A DNA stretch of 64,000 bases, taken from the NCBI GenBank assembly GCA_004764695.1, contig SMSO01000032.1:6902668-6966667 (forward strand), in the 5' to 3' direction. Below are positions 31,310 through 42,993 of the stretch, in pieces. Within the stretch, counting starts at the first letter, position 1; each line of letters opens with the position of its first letter. The stretch comes from Schizochytrium sp. TIO01. Taxonomy: Eukaryota; Sar; Bigyra; Thraustochytrida; Thraustochytriidae. The translations under genes were made by a program, and so were the position numbers. The notes beneath the pieces were generated by a model that was given only the letters and a program-made list of their open reading frames with translations, made no database searches and was not told where the DNA came from.

Positions 31310-31441
31310 CGCTAGACATTGTATTGATTTCCTATTTTGTTGAAATATTTGAAGAGAAAGGAAATAAAAAAAATTAATTCAATGTGGTAGAAAGAACCAC
31401 ACAGACGTGCGCTAGCACGTGCGCGAGGGTAAAATGAGAAA

Positions 31442-32083
31442 TTAGCCACCAAAAAGGGCCAAGTTAGGGATTTCAAAGCTCTCCAAAATGTTGCGGAAAA
31501 TTTGCATATCTTCAGTTTGCTGCTCTGGCGCAGTATTGAGTGAAATACCAGCAGCTTGCACGGATGAAGCGCTAGAACTCTCAGCAGAGATGCTCACAGG
31601 GGTGTTCATGGAAATCAGAAGATCTGTAGAATACTTGGGAAGGCGGATATTGCATAGGAAAATACGGATCTTGTTGTGAGCTGCCTCGTGAAACTTGGCA
31701 ACAAGCTGTGTGCCAATTATGACATTTGCTGTTGCGTCAGGGTCCCCCAATCTCGTCAGACATGGAATTGTGCTTGCAGGAACACCCACCTCGTTGTACT
31801 CCACCACGGTCTCCTCTGATCCGTTTGCGCCGGCGAGGTCCTCAAAGAAGTACTTTCCGGCAGTCTCGTTTGACTGCTCGCTCAACTCGAGGATTTCCAC
31901 AATCACAGAACGATCTGTGTCTTGGTGCGAAAAGACCTCCTGGTGATCCGGCACCTCTCTTACAGTGCTGATATCAACAAACTCTTTCGGCATCGTTGTC
32001 GTGATCGCTCCTCCATAGAGCTTACGTGAAGCATATGTCAGCGTCGGCGACGCCTTGGCCTGCTGTTCAACCTGATCCGTCAT
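31442..32083 (-). CDS. MOG1: Ran-binding protein Mog1 (RANGRF)
   Basis: Single exon, 213 residues, ATG at 32083. It shows the Mog1/PsbP-like fold signature: LYGGAITTTMPKEFVDISTVREVPDHQEVFSHQDTDRS read as two adjoining segments, then VIVEILEL, GKYFFEDLAG and RLPKYSTDLLISMNTP. Human RANGRF is 186 residues with the same order; the extra length is a short Ala/Ser linker (about 165-185). Mog1 binds Ran and helps nucleotide exchange during nuclear import. The C-terminal NLALFGG also resembles the human end. No intron or targeting signal is visible. Confidence 0.92.
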   Translation of the reverse strand: MTDQVEQQAKASPTLTYASRKLYGGAITTTMPKEFVDISTVREVPDHQEVFSHQDTDRSVIVEILELSEQSNETAGKYFFEDLAGANGSEETVVEYNEVGVPASTIPCLTRLGDPDATANVIIGTQLVAKFHEAAHNKIRIFLCNIRLPKYSTDLLISMNTPVSISAESSSASSVQAAGISLNTAPEQQTEDMQIFRNILESFEIPNLALFGG

Positions 32084-35000
32084 TATATATGCTCCACCAC
32101 TAAAATCCTAGATCTACTTTGCCGATGTAGCAGCGCCAAGCTTCGAGCTCTTACTGCACTATCGATATGGACTTATCTTTGCCCAATACAGTTCGTCAAG
32201 TTTGCAGACCGTGACCTTTGTCTTGTAACCTCCTCGCGCACGTGGAGTGTCTTTGCCTTTGTCTTTTTCTAAATAGCCCAACAATTGATTGGTTCACGGA
32301 CTTCGATGTTGTAGTCAGCAACGAAGCAAGACACCAGTCGCCGTCCGTCACACAAAACCCTTCGGTTGCAACTCCGGGCAGCCCGTCTCTCTAGGTGTGG
32401 CAGCTCCCACCTCGCTTGTCCCTCTTCTGCTTGTCGAGGCTCGCGTTTGGAGTTTGCTCGGAGGGCCTTGGAGATCTCGATTTCTTCCCTCAAAGCTCAG
32501 TGCTAGAAGTCGTTGATTGATACACGTGAGGACGGAGTCAAAGACAATACGCTGGGTTACGGGTACGAGCTACTTTACAGAGGTACGAGCTACTTTGCAG
32601 AGCTCATAGCTAGAGCTGAAGTAAGAGATGTTGTGAAGGCATGGTATATCTGCGCTGTATGCTGAGTTCTTCGAGAGGTCTATAAGAGAGGTTTTGATGA
32701 GTGATGAATGATCAGTCTCTCTGAAGCACGACCCCAGAGCTGAGGAAGGATATTGTTCGATTTTACTTGGAAAACCAATCGCAAAGAAGGCCTATGTGCC
32801 GACATAGGCAGGTTCTTCAGGGCTGACCGACTCAACGTGCGAAGTTTAGTTACGTCTCGTGGAGATATTAATAGGCATTCTGCAAGCATGACCGTTCGCA
32901 AATTAGTAGCTCATAATCTCAATTTTCCGTGGGTCCTACCGAGTGAGAAAAAGGAGGGAGGAGTCCAGAGCCGAGGTCAGGTGCACAGCATGTGATCTCG
33001 ATGCACTCTTTAAGTCAGTCAGAGGTATTTTCTTCACAGTTGTACACCATCCTCTTCAAACAAAAAATCAAAAACACCTTTTCCCATTCGCAACAACTAG
33101 CTCAGAGGCGTAGCCCGTACGCGACGATGGAGTTTACATTTGCACAAGAATGGGCACTCCTGATTATTTCAGAGAACATGTTGGACGAGGGAGATTCGAA
33201 CAAATATGAATTATTAGGTTCAACGTCACTTCCGTGCAAGAGCCCTGCTGACTAAATAAAAGGAGGTCGGGTGCCGAGCCGGCTTGAACGGAGGCGCCTG
33301 CGAGCAGGTTCCGGTACTGCTTTGCCCGTGCCAGCATCGTACTAACATACACGATTGCGGAATCTACCTACCTCACGTCATAGCTGAAGAGCGTGGCGCC
33401 ATGTGGGCATCTGAGGAGTCCATGAACCCACACCTTTGCCCTTTTGAAGATTCAATCCTCGCTCGAAGATACGCGAAAACTGAGAGCCTTGCTCAGTGAC
33501 GCGCTGATGTTGGCTTGCCAATACTGGCCTAGGCCAGAGATCGAAGCTCGACTCGTCCAGCGAATGAATTGCCATCTTTCCTTCTTTGAGATGCAGCAGA
33601 CCTGTAACCAACTTCAGATCTCCATTGCGCTTTTCTTTTCTTTTCTTCTCTTCTAATTAATGAATAACTCATGTACCCCCCGACCCTGGCGACGAACCCT
33701 GTTCTTTCAGCAGGCCGCATATAAAATCATGGAGCAAGATCTTCTCCACATTTGAAGTCGTTTGCTGATGCAAGGTGTCAACCCCGCCAAGATTCCATTC
33801 TAACGCTTTCGGCCATAACTGACGATTCCAACTAACTACCAAGGAGTTACCATCTCCGGGACCATCGATGAGAGAGTAATCTCACACAAATTTGCGAATG
33901 GATACATGAATGACCTTGTGGATTGTATGTAAGCGCTAACTCGATGTACAGAATCTTCTCTTGCGCGTCTTGGTCGTCGAGGAGCCAATCTTCATTAGTC
34001 TGTCGCATCTTAGTGCATCCCTTACCGGACTCATTCTCGACCACATTACACACAATTACCCCTAACCCTAGGTCCTGTATATTTATATCTAGGAATCTAG
34101 CCGGCAGAGATGTGCGTAGTACCGGACCGTGTGCATGTGGAGGACCCGGGGCATACCACGGGTAATGCGCTTTACATGACTCCTATTCCCGTAGTCCTTT
34201 TTGCCCCATTCTATGACGGTCTGCAAACCGTGATGTGCACTGCATATCCGCATGGTCTGCCCTCGCAACGACTCCGCCGCAGAACCCGAACTCCTCGAGC
34301 AGGCAGGAATTGTGCCAACGTAGAGGCAGCCCGCCGCTTCAGAGGCAGTGCGTGAGGAGTGAGCATTGAAGTAAGTGCAGGTACCTGTGGACCCACCTAC
34401 CTATCTCGGCAGCTCCTGGTTCCCAGAACCAAGGCTCTGCTTCCTCCTTTCGAGGCTCTCCTTCATCTATACGTGCTACATCTCTGTCATCTCTCTCGAG
34501 TTGGCCATCCCCGTGTCCACCACGCAGATAGCTGCCATCAAAGCGGAACATTCCACACGCAAACGAAACACGAGAGAGCAAACACCGCCAACGGACCAAT
34601 TGAGCTTCGTCAGAGCGCGAAGTACATAGCAATCCCTCAATAACCATCGTTCCGGCGAACCCAATCTCGGGAGGATTGTTTTTATACATCTCTTGTAGCG
34701 ACACTGCTGAAGGCCGTGTTAGAAGAGGATCTCGACAGCGTTGCCTGTGCCACGATCGTCCATTCATTCGTGATTTCCATCAAAGGCAGTTTCCTGTGAC
34801 GTCGTTGCTCGTTCATTCGTATCATCCATCGCTCCTTCACGAAGGCGTGCACTGCAAGAAGCACAAACGCCTCGGGTTCGTGTGCTCGTCGATTCGAGTT
34901 CTCGAGGGAGCAGGCAGAGTACATCGTGAACGTGCGTGTTCTTCAATTCGGCGCCCGAGGCGATCGACCCCTTCGTTTGATCGGTGGACGAGTTGATTGA

Positions 35001-36290
35001 TTTCTTCAGCCATTTCATTTCCTGCTCCATTCTTCGCCTTCTTTCCAGTTAGTTGTTGACCATTGTGCATATTTAGTTCCACACCCTCCAGGACCCTCGG
35101 GACCGGGCCGAGACTCGTCCTTGCTTTCTGCACCATTTGCTTTCCTGCCAGTGCCCAACCCATCCTCACAAGCTCAGGCAGGCCAGGCCAGGCCAGGCCA
35201 GGCCTCGTCGAGCGAGCGAGTCGCTTCTGTAGTCGGCTTAGGCCTCTTTCTTCGAACCCGAGCGCCCTGAATTGGCCTCCATCTTCTTCACTTTCTTCTA
35301 TTCCGCTATCGTGGTTTGTTGGTTTGAGCCCTCTGAGGCTGCTTGCTACTCAGTGAGTGAGTAGTCAGTTAGCTAGCTAGCTAGCTAGTTACGAGGAGTT
35401 CTGCTTCCTTCCTGCTTTGAACTTGGCTATTGGGTCGATAGAATTCATTCATTCACTCATTCATTCTTTCAAAGAACTCTTCGGTTTGGCTGATCGAAGT
35501 AAAGAAAGAGGTTCTGGAGGTTTCGCATTATTGGTGCACTTCGATTCGTTTTTTACAGCCTAGGTGCACCTGCTCCGAAGCGGTAGCAGACCTCCAGCTC
35601 GTTGCTCTTTGAGCAGGTGTTTTCTTGTCTCAATTGTTGATTTGTCTGTTGATTTGTTTGCCTGTCAGTTAGTTAGTTAGTTTGTTGGTTGGTTAGTTAG
35701 TTATTAGTTAGTTGGCTGGTCTGTAGGTGGTAGCGTGCACCATCGCATCATAGGACATCATCATCATAAGACGGGAGCACGGACCGGGGAGGGAACCGGT
35801 GCGGAACGTCGAGCAAAGGAAAGAAAGAAAGAAAGAAATTGGGAGGGAAGAAATAGGCGCGCTACCTAGTCAATTGGCAAACAAACAAGAAACAGGTGAA
35901 AGCGGACCCGCCGCAGCCTCCTCTCGCGAGGCACCGCTCGCCGACCTGCTTGTGCGCAGGTGGGCGGGCTTTGCGAGTATCAAATACGCTCAGGGGCGCA
36001 CGTCGCCGCCGGCCGAATCGACCGCTCGACGGATCGATTGAGTGATTAGCTTGCTGACTGTTGTTTTATTGGGGCCTTTGGAGGAAAGGCTTTCGGCCGC
36101 CACAGACGCGGCCGGAGAACCTGTGGGTCTTTGGAAATCGCTCTGTGAAGCGAGAGCAGAAGATCTGGGTAAACCCCTTTTAAGTTAATCAATCCCTTGT
36201 GATAACTATCGCTTTCATTTTATAGGAGCGGAATTGGTACGAACTGGGATCGCAGGAATAAGGTGACACCAGCTAACATCATCACTCATT
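32084..36290. other. Long intergenic region, small repeats only
   Basis: About 4.2 kb with no supported gene. Overlapping short frames on both strands between 33100 and 35360 lack domains. Small repeats include GGCCA units at about 35173-35204, AGCT units at about 35366-35390, and GTTA units at about 35667-35712. A single CCCTAACCCTA near 34060 resembles a telomeric unit but is not an array. Confidence 0.5.
35173..35204. repeat. Short (GGCCA)n tract
   Basis: About six tandem pentamers. Similar short tracts of AGCT and GTTA units occur within the next 550 bases. Confidence 0.85.
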
Positions 36291-36833
36291 ATGTGTAAAG
36301 CGGAGGTCTACAAGGCAGAGGTACTGGAGACCTTGCCAGGATTCGAATTGCGCCACAAACAGAAGAAGGGGCCGATTAAAATGGTGGAGAATATCAACAG
36401 TAGCTCGACCAGAACCAGGGAATCCACCTCGAATTTGGCGATGAGCTCAGCAAAGTCAGCAATCTCGCTGCTTTGCAGGGGTCGTGCTTCTGCTGGTCGC
36501 ATGCGAAAACGCCAACGCTACTCAGCAGCCCATTTTGGACTGCTGCCGACAATTCCGGAGAATTCACAGATTAGCTTCACGTGGGAAGCTGCGCAGGCTT
36601 GGACTACGGTCTCCTCTCTTGTTGCATGCACTCGCAAGAGCAAACGAAGCCGCCGTAAATCTACGAGCAAACGCGAGCTAGCTGTGCAGCTTGCAAAAGC
36701 ACGCACTTATATCAGTAAACTTCGGAGCGATAGTGATGATGAAGACGAACATTGGGGCCTGTACGAGGTTGTTTTCAGTGCCGTTTTCATACTTGTCATA
36801 TTGCTTGCGTTTCTGCTGTCCTCCACACCATAG
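36291..36833 (+). CDS. Small tail-anchored membrane protein, function unknown
   Basis: Single exon, 180 residues, ATG at 36291. Most of the protein is basic and Ser-rich. A cluster TRKSKRSRRKSTSKRE (about 112-128) precedes an acidic DSDDEDEH and a single C-terminal hydrophobic segment (about 158-176; VVFSAVFILVILLAFLL) with only a few residues after it. That is the layout of a tail-anchored protein of the ER, Golgi or outer mitochondrial membrane, cytosol-facing. A second start at the Met near residue 31 (36381) is possible. No family recognised; not a clear SNARE because no long heptad helix precedes the anchor. Confidence 0.6.
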   Translation: MCKAEVYKAEVLETLPGFELRHKQKKGPIKMVENINSSSTRTRESTSNLAMSSAKSAISLLCRGRASAGRMRKRQRYSAAHFGLLPTIPENSQISFTWEAAQAWTTVSSLVACTRKSKRSRRKSTSKRELAVQLAKARTYISKLRSDSDDEDEHWGLYEVVFSAVFILVILLAFLLSSTP

Positions 36834-37564
36834 TTTATGTTCAAATCTGCTCTCACTATCATATATGTATCCCACCCGAACCAACATTAGCCGGTAGCGC
36901 TTAATTCTGTACACATGCACTTTTCAACCAACCTGCACTTCGTCGCTTTGCAAGTGTCTCGTCATTTTATCTATTCTCCCTACTTCTCTGATCATGTTCG
37001 TTGAATATGATTCTTTCCTTTTGATAGAGCAGCTTTTGACGTTCGTCCTCCTATATTAAGTTGTTTTTACCTTCCTGGAACAGTTTCTAAAAAGGACTTA
37101 TTTTCTTTCTCTGTTGTATGTCTATTTGTTATGGTCTGCGAAAGTAAAACCTTGACAAAGTAGAACACCGTGAATTGCAAACTACTTTTGAAACAGTATC
37201 AATATCTCCGACCATAATTTTGTAAACATTTCCTCTTCTTTCTTAATTTTTCACAACACTTTTCATCTTTTTATATTAAGCTGAATATCAGCATATCCCT
37301 TTTTCTTCTTGCTCTGCGCTGTTAAAAGACGGAAATGAATTTCTCTGCCATTGTATTTCCGACTTCAAATAGCGGTGCTATATTTTTCTTGCGCAGGAAA
37401 AAGTCTACAAAGAAATTATGGATGTTGGGAATTGTCCACACCATACTAACGGTCGGTAGAATCATATGCCTTTTTCAGTAATATCGTTGCAATGGAAATC
37501 TGGGTTTATCACAAGAAGAAAAATGTTTCCTTATTATATTATATAATGATTGCGACTAAGTCAC
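36834..37564. other. Intergenic between convergent genes
   Basis: About 730 AT-rich bases between two gene ends. A possible short third exon of the chalcone-isomerase-like gene could lie around 37370-37405 on the minus strand; otherwise nothing seen. Confidence 0.5.
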
Positions 37565-38953
37565 TTACAAGAGCTCAGCGATTTCCTCGGTACGGGAGAG
37601 CAACTCCTTACGGGCCTCATCGGTGAGATGTCCCTTAGGGCCGAGGTAGGCGTCAAAGACGGCCCAAGAGAAGGACTCGGATTTAAGGGTGATGCGCTTG
37701 TCACCATTAATGAGGACATCGACAAAACCGTGGGGAAGACGAACAAACTCAAGGGTGTCGCCCTTGTGCCAGTCCTGGCGGCCAACAAGCTGTGTCAGCT
37801 TGCGGAGAGCGTCCTTGCCCGGTCCCTTTTTGTTCTCCTGTGCTGTGCGAATACGGCCAAGAAGGGTGCGATCGAATCCATGGGCGATGTGGTCACCATT
37901 CTGGTCACGAAGCATCACAAGGCGGAGGGCAATACTCGGGTAAGCCGTCCTGTTAACCCCCAAGAGAATATCATCAATAATGAGGTACCATCACAAGCAA
38001 GCATCCATGCCAACATATACGTTAGTTAGCTAGTCAGTTAGTCATCTCATATTCTGCGGCCATATCCCCATCACTGAAGGTGCACTGATTCCTCGGCATT
38101 GATATAATTCAAACCTAATATCACAAGAGGAAAAAATCAAACTTCCATATCTAAGTCTGAGCTCTGCAATCCTATTCCCACAGATTTCTTTCCAATATTT
38201 CGAAGGCAAGCACATGTGCTCTCTTGAAACTTACTCTCTAGATTCCTTTACTGCGAAGACCGCTCGCGACATGGTGTCCTTGTGGTAACCCAGTCCTCCA
38301 TTTTGGGCGTCCATCTTGAAAACATATCCCTTTTTGGCGCCGTCGAACTTAGTTGCAGCAATAAAGTCGGGCAAATCATCCATCTCGTAGTCACCAGCGT
38401 GAGCCTCGTCTACGCAGGGGGCTGTAGGAAGGAGCTTTTCGCGCACAGCATCCATGTCTTCGGCCTTCTTGCAGGCCTCTGCAGCCTCAGTGGAGAAGTA
38501 GATGGCGTAGCTGTAGGCTCTGGCGCGCTCAAATGAGCACAGACCCAACATGCAGCGTACGGTGCGAGCGACAAGCCAGTGGGTGGATCCATAACCAGCA
38601 TAGTCTTGAAGCGTGAGCGGGAACTTGGTCTCGGTGACGGGCTCGATGACGGTCATGAGCGAGTCAGACGGCGAGGTTGAAGTCGAAGAGGCCTCACAGC
38701 GGGGGCGGGTGAACTCGAAAAAGGAGACAATCGAGAGAAGGCCACCGGTGATTCCGAAGGCAAAGACAGCTACGAGCACCTTGGGCTGGCGCTCTACGCT
38801 GCTCCGCTGGAACTTGCCAGTCTCGGGCTTGGCAGCCTTGCGGCGAGCCTCGGCGTGCATGAGACGTGCCATGGACGGACGCCGAGCAGCCACAGACACC
38901 AGCGAGCTGGCAGGACGCCCAAACGGCATAGGGCGAAAGAGTTGACGCAACAT
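37565..38953 (-). CDS. Mitochondrial chalcone isomerase-like protein (AIM18-type, two exons)
   Basis: Exon 1 is 38235-38953 and exon 2 is 37565-37949. The 285-base intron has donor GTAAGT and acceptor AACAG and splits a Glu codon, giving 367 residues. The start is the ATG at 38953; the upstream in-frame TTG is ignored. The N-terminus is a likely mitochondrial targeting peptide (MLRQLFRPMPFGRPASSLVS), followed by one membrane segment (about 63-85; VLVAVFAFGITGGLLSIVSFF). The chalcone-isomerase-like fold spans about 110-360, with TKFPLTLQDYAGYGSTHWL, IALRLVMLRDQNGDHIAHGFD and LPHGFVDVLING. Yeast AIM18/AIM46 have the same layout. The stop codon lies inside GTAAGTGA, so the stop could be an intron donor and a third exon is possible. 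Confidence 0.82.
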
Positions 38954-40531
38954 CGTGAAGGGAGCAGGCAACAGACGAGCAGCTGGCTCGGGTCGGGCCT
39001 AGGAGATTGAAATTTGCGGGCAAGCCAGATCGAGAAGAAGAAGAACGTCTGCTCGTTCCTAATCTATGTTTTTAGCTAAATAAGAAAAAGCACTTTTTTC
39101 TAATTACATTATTATTTAATTTTTTATTTTTGTTTTAATTTAAAATAAACAGATAATAGTTATAAGTAAAATAGTGATAGTGTTTACTGTGGCCAAGCCC
39201 TACCCATAATATTCTGTCCCCTTTTCTTTCATTTCTTCAATTCCTTTTCTTTTGCGTTTTGCAAATCAAGGACGTCTTGTCTTAACCTTTTTACAGACGA
39301 ATTTAGCCAAGTCTGTCTCGAGCTTGTGCGTCTCTATCTGCGTCTTCCTTGAACGACGGGCCTTTGATACGGTGCTCACATGCCTGGCAAGAGTTGATTC
39401 CAGGTTTCCGTACTTCTCTCGAATTCTTGGTCTCTTTCGTTCTTTTAGAGCAGAAACAAGCGTCGAGTTCAACATCGAGTCGCTCGAGGACAGAGGGACC
39501 ACGCAGAGTCTTCAATATGCGCGAAGCGGCAGTCCCAAAGCGCGTGGGAAGACAAGGTCTCCCGCAATGAAAGACCGAAACAATAGAGGAGACAGCTGAG
39601 CATGGACAGCTGCTGGATTGATTCCTTGATACATTTCAATGCATTTCCATGCATTTCAATGCATTCCAATATCCTCAACTATGGGTATCGAACCCGTTTT
39701 CAAGATGAATTAAGCACTGCTTGCTAGCTACAGGCTTTTGAGGGTCTCAGCCTTGCCGTTCTGGACCTTTAGCTTCCCCAACGGAAGCCACAGAAGACGA
39801 AGCCAAACAGACTGTATGCACCAAAGAGACGGCAGACGTTTGACTTCTTCATCGAGACGAAGATTCGAGGACGTTCGTTCTGTGTTTTCTATTCCCTTTC
39901 AAAGTTAATTTCTCCTTTCTGGTCTCCTCCGAGGTCAGTGTGGGAACAAAGGGAATACCTTAATCTCATGTCAAGTCATGTCATGTCACTTAGGTACCCC
40001 CACATTACGAAACTACTGGGTTAGTATTGTATTGGGAAATGAGCCGTTGGAGTCAAGCCACCTGTTTTTGATGTGCTGCTCCATGGTATGGTTGTTGAAA
40101 ATGTTAATTGGTAAATGGGTAAGGGATTAAATGAAGAACCTCTTGCAGCCCTTGTTGCTGCCCAAAGTGAGCGAAACTAGCAACAGAATACAAATAAGAG
40201 GGTTCCTGTACGGCAAAGTGATTAGTGCCTTCTCTCTGAACTGGGTGAGACAGCCGCCTTGCCATTCACTCCAACAAGTAAAGTATTTAGCCAGAGTTAT
40301 CTCAAGCCGGGCGACTTGACACAGAAGCTGGAATTGACTTAGTCTACTTTGCAGCTCAAGAGAAGACCATACTAATCTCATTGAGCAGCATCCCAAGAAT
40401 AGGATTTATTCCAAAGACATTTCAACAAAAGTATCTCGTTTGTAAGCTAATCCCCAAACAGATTCCAAACAACGATTCTACAGGAAATCTTTGCAACTAA
40501 TCAAACGCATAGCCAAGGTCAGAGTCTCAGG
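38954..40531. other. Intergenic, no supported gene
   Basis: About 1.6 kb. An AT-rich block lies at 39090-39180. Overlapping frames at 39252-39599 encode basic peptides without domains. ATGCATTTCA-like decamers repeat near 39630-39670. A tRNA-like T-arm is near 39676-39700 but does not fold convincingly. Confidence 0.5.
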
Positions 40532-40867
40532 ATGGACTCTCGCGAGATGGAGCACCTCTTGCTCACCATGCGCTCACGCATAATCTCTCAGCAGAGTGAA
40601 ATTCAGAGTCTCGACGCCCAAATCAACTCTACCCATGAACACCTTCGCCAGGATGAAGAAAACCTCTCCCACGTTAGATCTCAGCTCCTTCCACTCCGTG
40701 ACGCCCTTTCGCGGCTCATTTCACTCGACGTCCCCTCTCGTAGTGTTGCCATGCAGGAGTTCTTGCACCATGGTCTCGATGGCCTCGACGCGCATGTTCT
40801 TGTTCTCAGAAATGCACTCCTCGATTTAGTCCCTGAGCTATCCTCAAACTCTTCTATACCCCCTTGA
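40532..40867 (+). CDS. Small coiled-coil protein, function unknown
   Basis: Single exon, 111 residues, ATG at 40532. An N-terminal helix with heptad spacing (about 5-65; RSRIISQQSEIQSLDAQIN) is followed by a Leu-rich second helix (about 72-102). Codon choice (CTC, CGC, GTC, ATC common) resembles the real genes here more than the flanking AT-rich DNA. It could be a subunit of a small complex, but no family is recognised. An upstream exon cannot be excluded. Confidence 0.5.
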   Translation: MDSREMEHLLLTMRSRIISQQSEIQSLDAQINSTHEHLRQDEENLSHVRSQLLPLRDALSRLISLDVPSRSVAMQEFLHHGLDGLDAHVLVLRNALLDLVPELSSNSSIPP

Positions 40868-41381
40868 ATATATTGTGATATTATTGCACCAAATGGACTA
40901 AATGGGGGTACCTAATCCACCGCTTGGTTTGCTGCACAGAGGCGCAGAGACTACGAGATACTACGGCTCATATGGTAGCATACCCCTACTGTATGTGCTA
41001 TACACCTGGCTACCCCACCCGGATATAGCCAACTATCTACCGAATTGACTAGTAATATGTTAAACATTTTTAATGTGCAAAGCATCGAGCGTACTAGTTG
41101 CTAAGGCTAATAAGGTACTTCAACTGGCCTCGACATATTGATTAAATATGTATGTATACAATGAGAGAATGAATGATTGATTGAGTGAAGTTAGGAATAT
41201 GAAATATAAAATATTATTGAATATTAACTAATATTATTGAATATTGCTAAAAGTCATTGAACATTAATGATTGATCGATTGATTGACTGATTAGTAAGGG
41301 AGAAAGAGAAGGCATCGACAGGCGCAAGCAAAGGGATAACTGAGAGTCTTCTTCGCTGCACTTCGTCGCGTACCAAGCACC
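40868..41381. other. Intergenic upstream of the oxidase-like subunit gene
   Basis: About 510 AT-rich bases, presumably with the promoter of the next gene. No gene seen. Confidence 0.55.
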
Positions 41382-42211
41382 ATGCTCGCCCTCGCTTCCA
41401 CCGCCGCCCGCCGGTACGTAACCTACGTCTATAATCACTAACAGCCGCCTCTCTGCTCCCGCCCTTGCGCGCAGGCGTGCAAGGGGGAGGAGACATCCAT
41501 CGGATCGACTTCGCCAGACGAACATCACTCAAATAAGCTATAAAAGAATAACATGAGGCCTTCTTTGAGGATAACGAAGAGATGACGCTGGTGCGTCTGG
41601 GGTCTCTCGAAAGGCAGTTGCTTCATCTCATGATCGTATGTTGAGACCACTACGCCTTGCGCAGGAGACACCACGCTCAGCCTTCTCTGGTCCGGGACGC
41701 TTGTTGCCGACCTAGGATATTCTAGAGTTTAAGATAGATGGATGTGTAACGAAGGTCTGTTTTGTTTACTCGCTCAGGATCGATTACTCATGATGTATAA
41801 TCAATGAATCAAATCAAGAAAGAGTAAACATGAACATAATTCGAGGAATGCATTTGAGATTGTCTAGTCTGGTCTTTTGAAACATGTCGCCGGAGAGAGA
41901 GATTTTGGATAGTTATTGTCCTTATTAATTTTGGCTTAATATTTTGTGTGAATGTGGGCGACTAACGTAGTGTTTTTAATGCATTGTAAATTTTGATGAT
42001 GAACAGGACTGTGCTCCGCACCAACCAGGCCCGCACCCTTGTGACCGCCTCCAAGCCCGTCCTCGGCGGCCACGAGGAGCACCGTGTGTTCCACCCTCCC
42101 TTCAACAAGTTCCTCGTTGGCGGCGTTGTCTTCGGCCTCACCACCCTCGGCATTGCCATCCCCATCGGCAGCTGCATCTACCAGAACAAGAAGCACGGCT
42201 TCACCAACTAA
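41382..42211 (+). CDS. Small mitochondrial inner-membrane protein, cytochrome c oxidase subunit VIIc-like (two exons)
   Basis: Exon 1 is only 32 bases (41382-41413) and exon 2 is 42007-42211. The 593-base intron has donor GTACGT, CTAAC at 41962-41966 and acceptor AACAG, and splits an Arg codon. The product is 78 residues. Residues 1-30 (MLALASTAARRTVLRTNQAR) look like a mitochondrial presequence. FHPPFNKFLVGGVVFG starts a single membrane helix (about 46-68), followed by a short YQNKKHGF tail. Length and layout fit subunit VIIc or VIII of cytochrome oxidase, though other small respiratory subunits are possible. Codons are almost all C-ending, unlike its neighbours, which suggests high expression. 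Exon 2 alone would start at a Met inside the intron. Confidence 0.75.
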
Positions 42212-42993
42212 GCTCTTTTGCTGCTCAAGTACATAGGTCCGTAATTCTTGTCTAAGGATTTGCTTGATTGATCCACATGTCTTCGATTCGTGCACTACTT
42301 TCCAAGCCTATGCGCTTGCTTGTTTGTTGACTTGCATGTCCTCATTTCAATAACTCGGAATTGAAACCTCCTCAACCTAATACTAAATCTACTGTCCTTC
42401 AGCAGCTATCGTAGAATAAATAACCGCGAAATCACTTCCTACTACTACAAGCTGCTCCAAAGATCAGAATAGGGCAAATACGAAATCAAGGTTTCACCGC
42501 ACCGCACCGCACCCCGCATTTCTCGGGCTCTAAGGGTCCTACTTATTAACATAGGAAGTACCTAGGAGCAGCTGATCCAGTAACCCTTAGTAGCCACAAA
42601 TCGCCACTTGAATATCAACGACCTAGCATTATCACTACCCAGGCACCTACCTAGTCATGAATGTTCATTAATAAAAGTAATAGTAGTAACTACCACTCCT
42701 AAGTACTTAGTTCGTAGACACAGCTGGAGTGTCTACGGCAGGCTTTGTCCGTTGTGGTCTTAGGAATGATTATGCAATGTGGCACCAAAAAAATTAATAT
42801 AAATAAAAATCAGCACCCATTAATACGTACATATAGACACATAAATATACTGATGGGCAATAGTCTCGAGATGGGAAGGCGTGGGCCTCGTTGGCTATAA
42901 ACAGGTGCTTTCTTTCAGCTTAGCTAACTAGTTAGCTAACACGTCGCTGGGTGTTCAGGGACGAGTGAAGTGCAGAACAGCACAACTTCTGCG
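42212..42993. other. Intergenic between head-to-tail genes
   Basis: About 780 bases with CACCG repeats near 42497-42515 and AT-rich stretches. Should hold the promoter of the EF-hand gene. No gene seen. Confidence 0.55.

Noticed and set aside
34050-34075. CCCTAACCCTA resembling telomere repeat
   Set aside because: Only one and a half units; not a telomeric array.
32084-36290. Many overlapping 60-110 codon frames on both strands
   Set aside because: No domains, start codons often non-ATG, and similar openness on both strands, as expected by chance.
39670-39750. tRNA-like element on the minus strand (GGGTTCGATACCC T-arm, six-pair acceptor stem)
   Set aside because: No D-stem or anticodon stem with a seven-base loop could be drawn, and one T-stem pair fails. 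Possibly a tRNA-derived remnant; tRNAscan-SE would decide.
41247-41532. Two overlapping minus-strand frames of about 92 codons
   Set aside because: They overlap exon 1 and the intron of the oxidase-like gene, which has a much better model.
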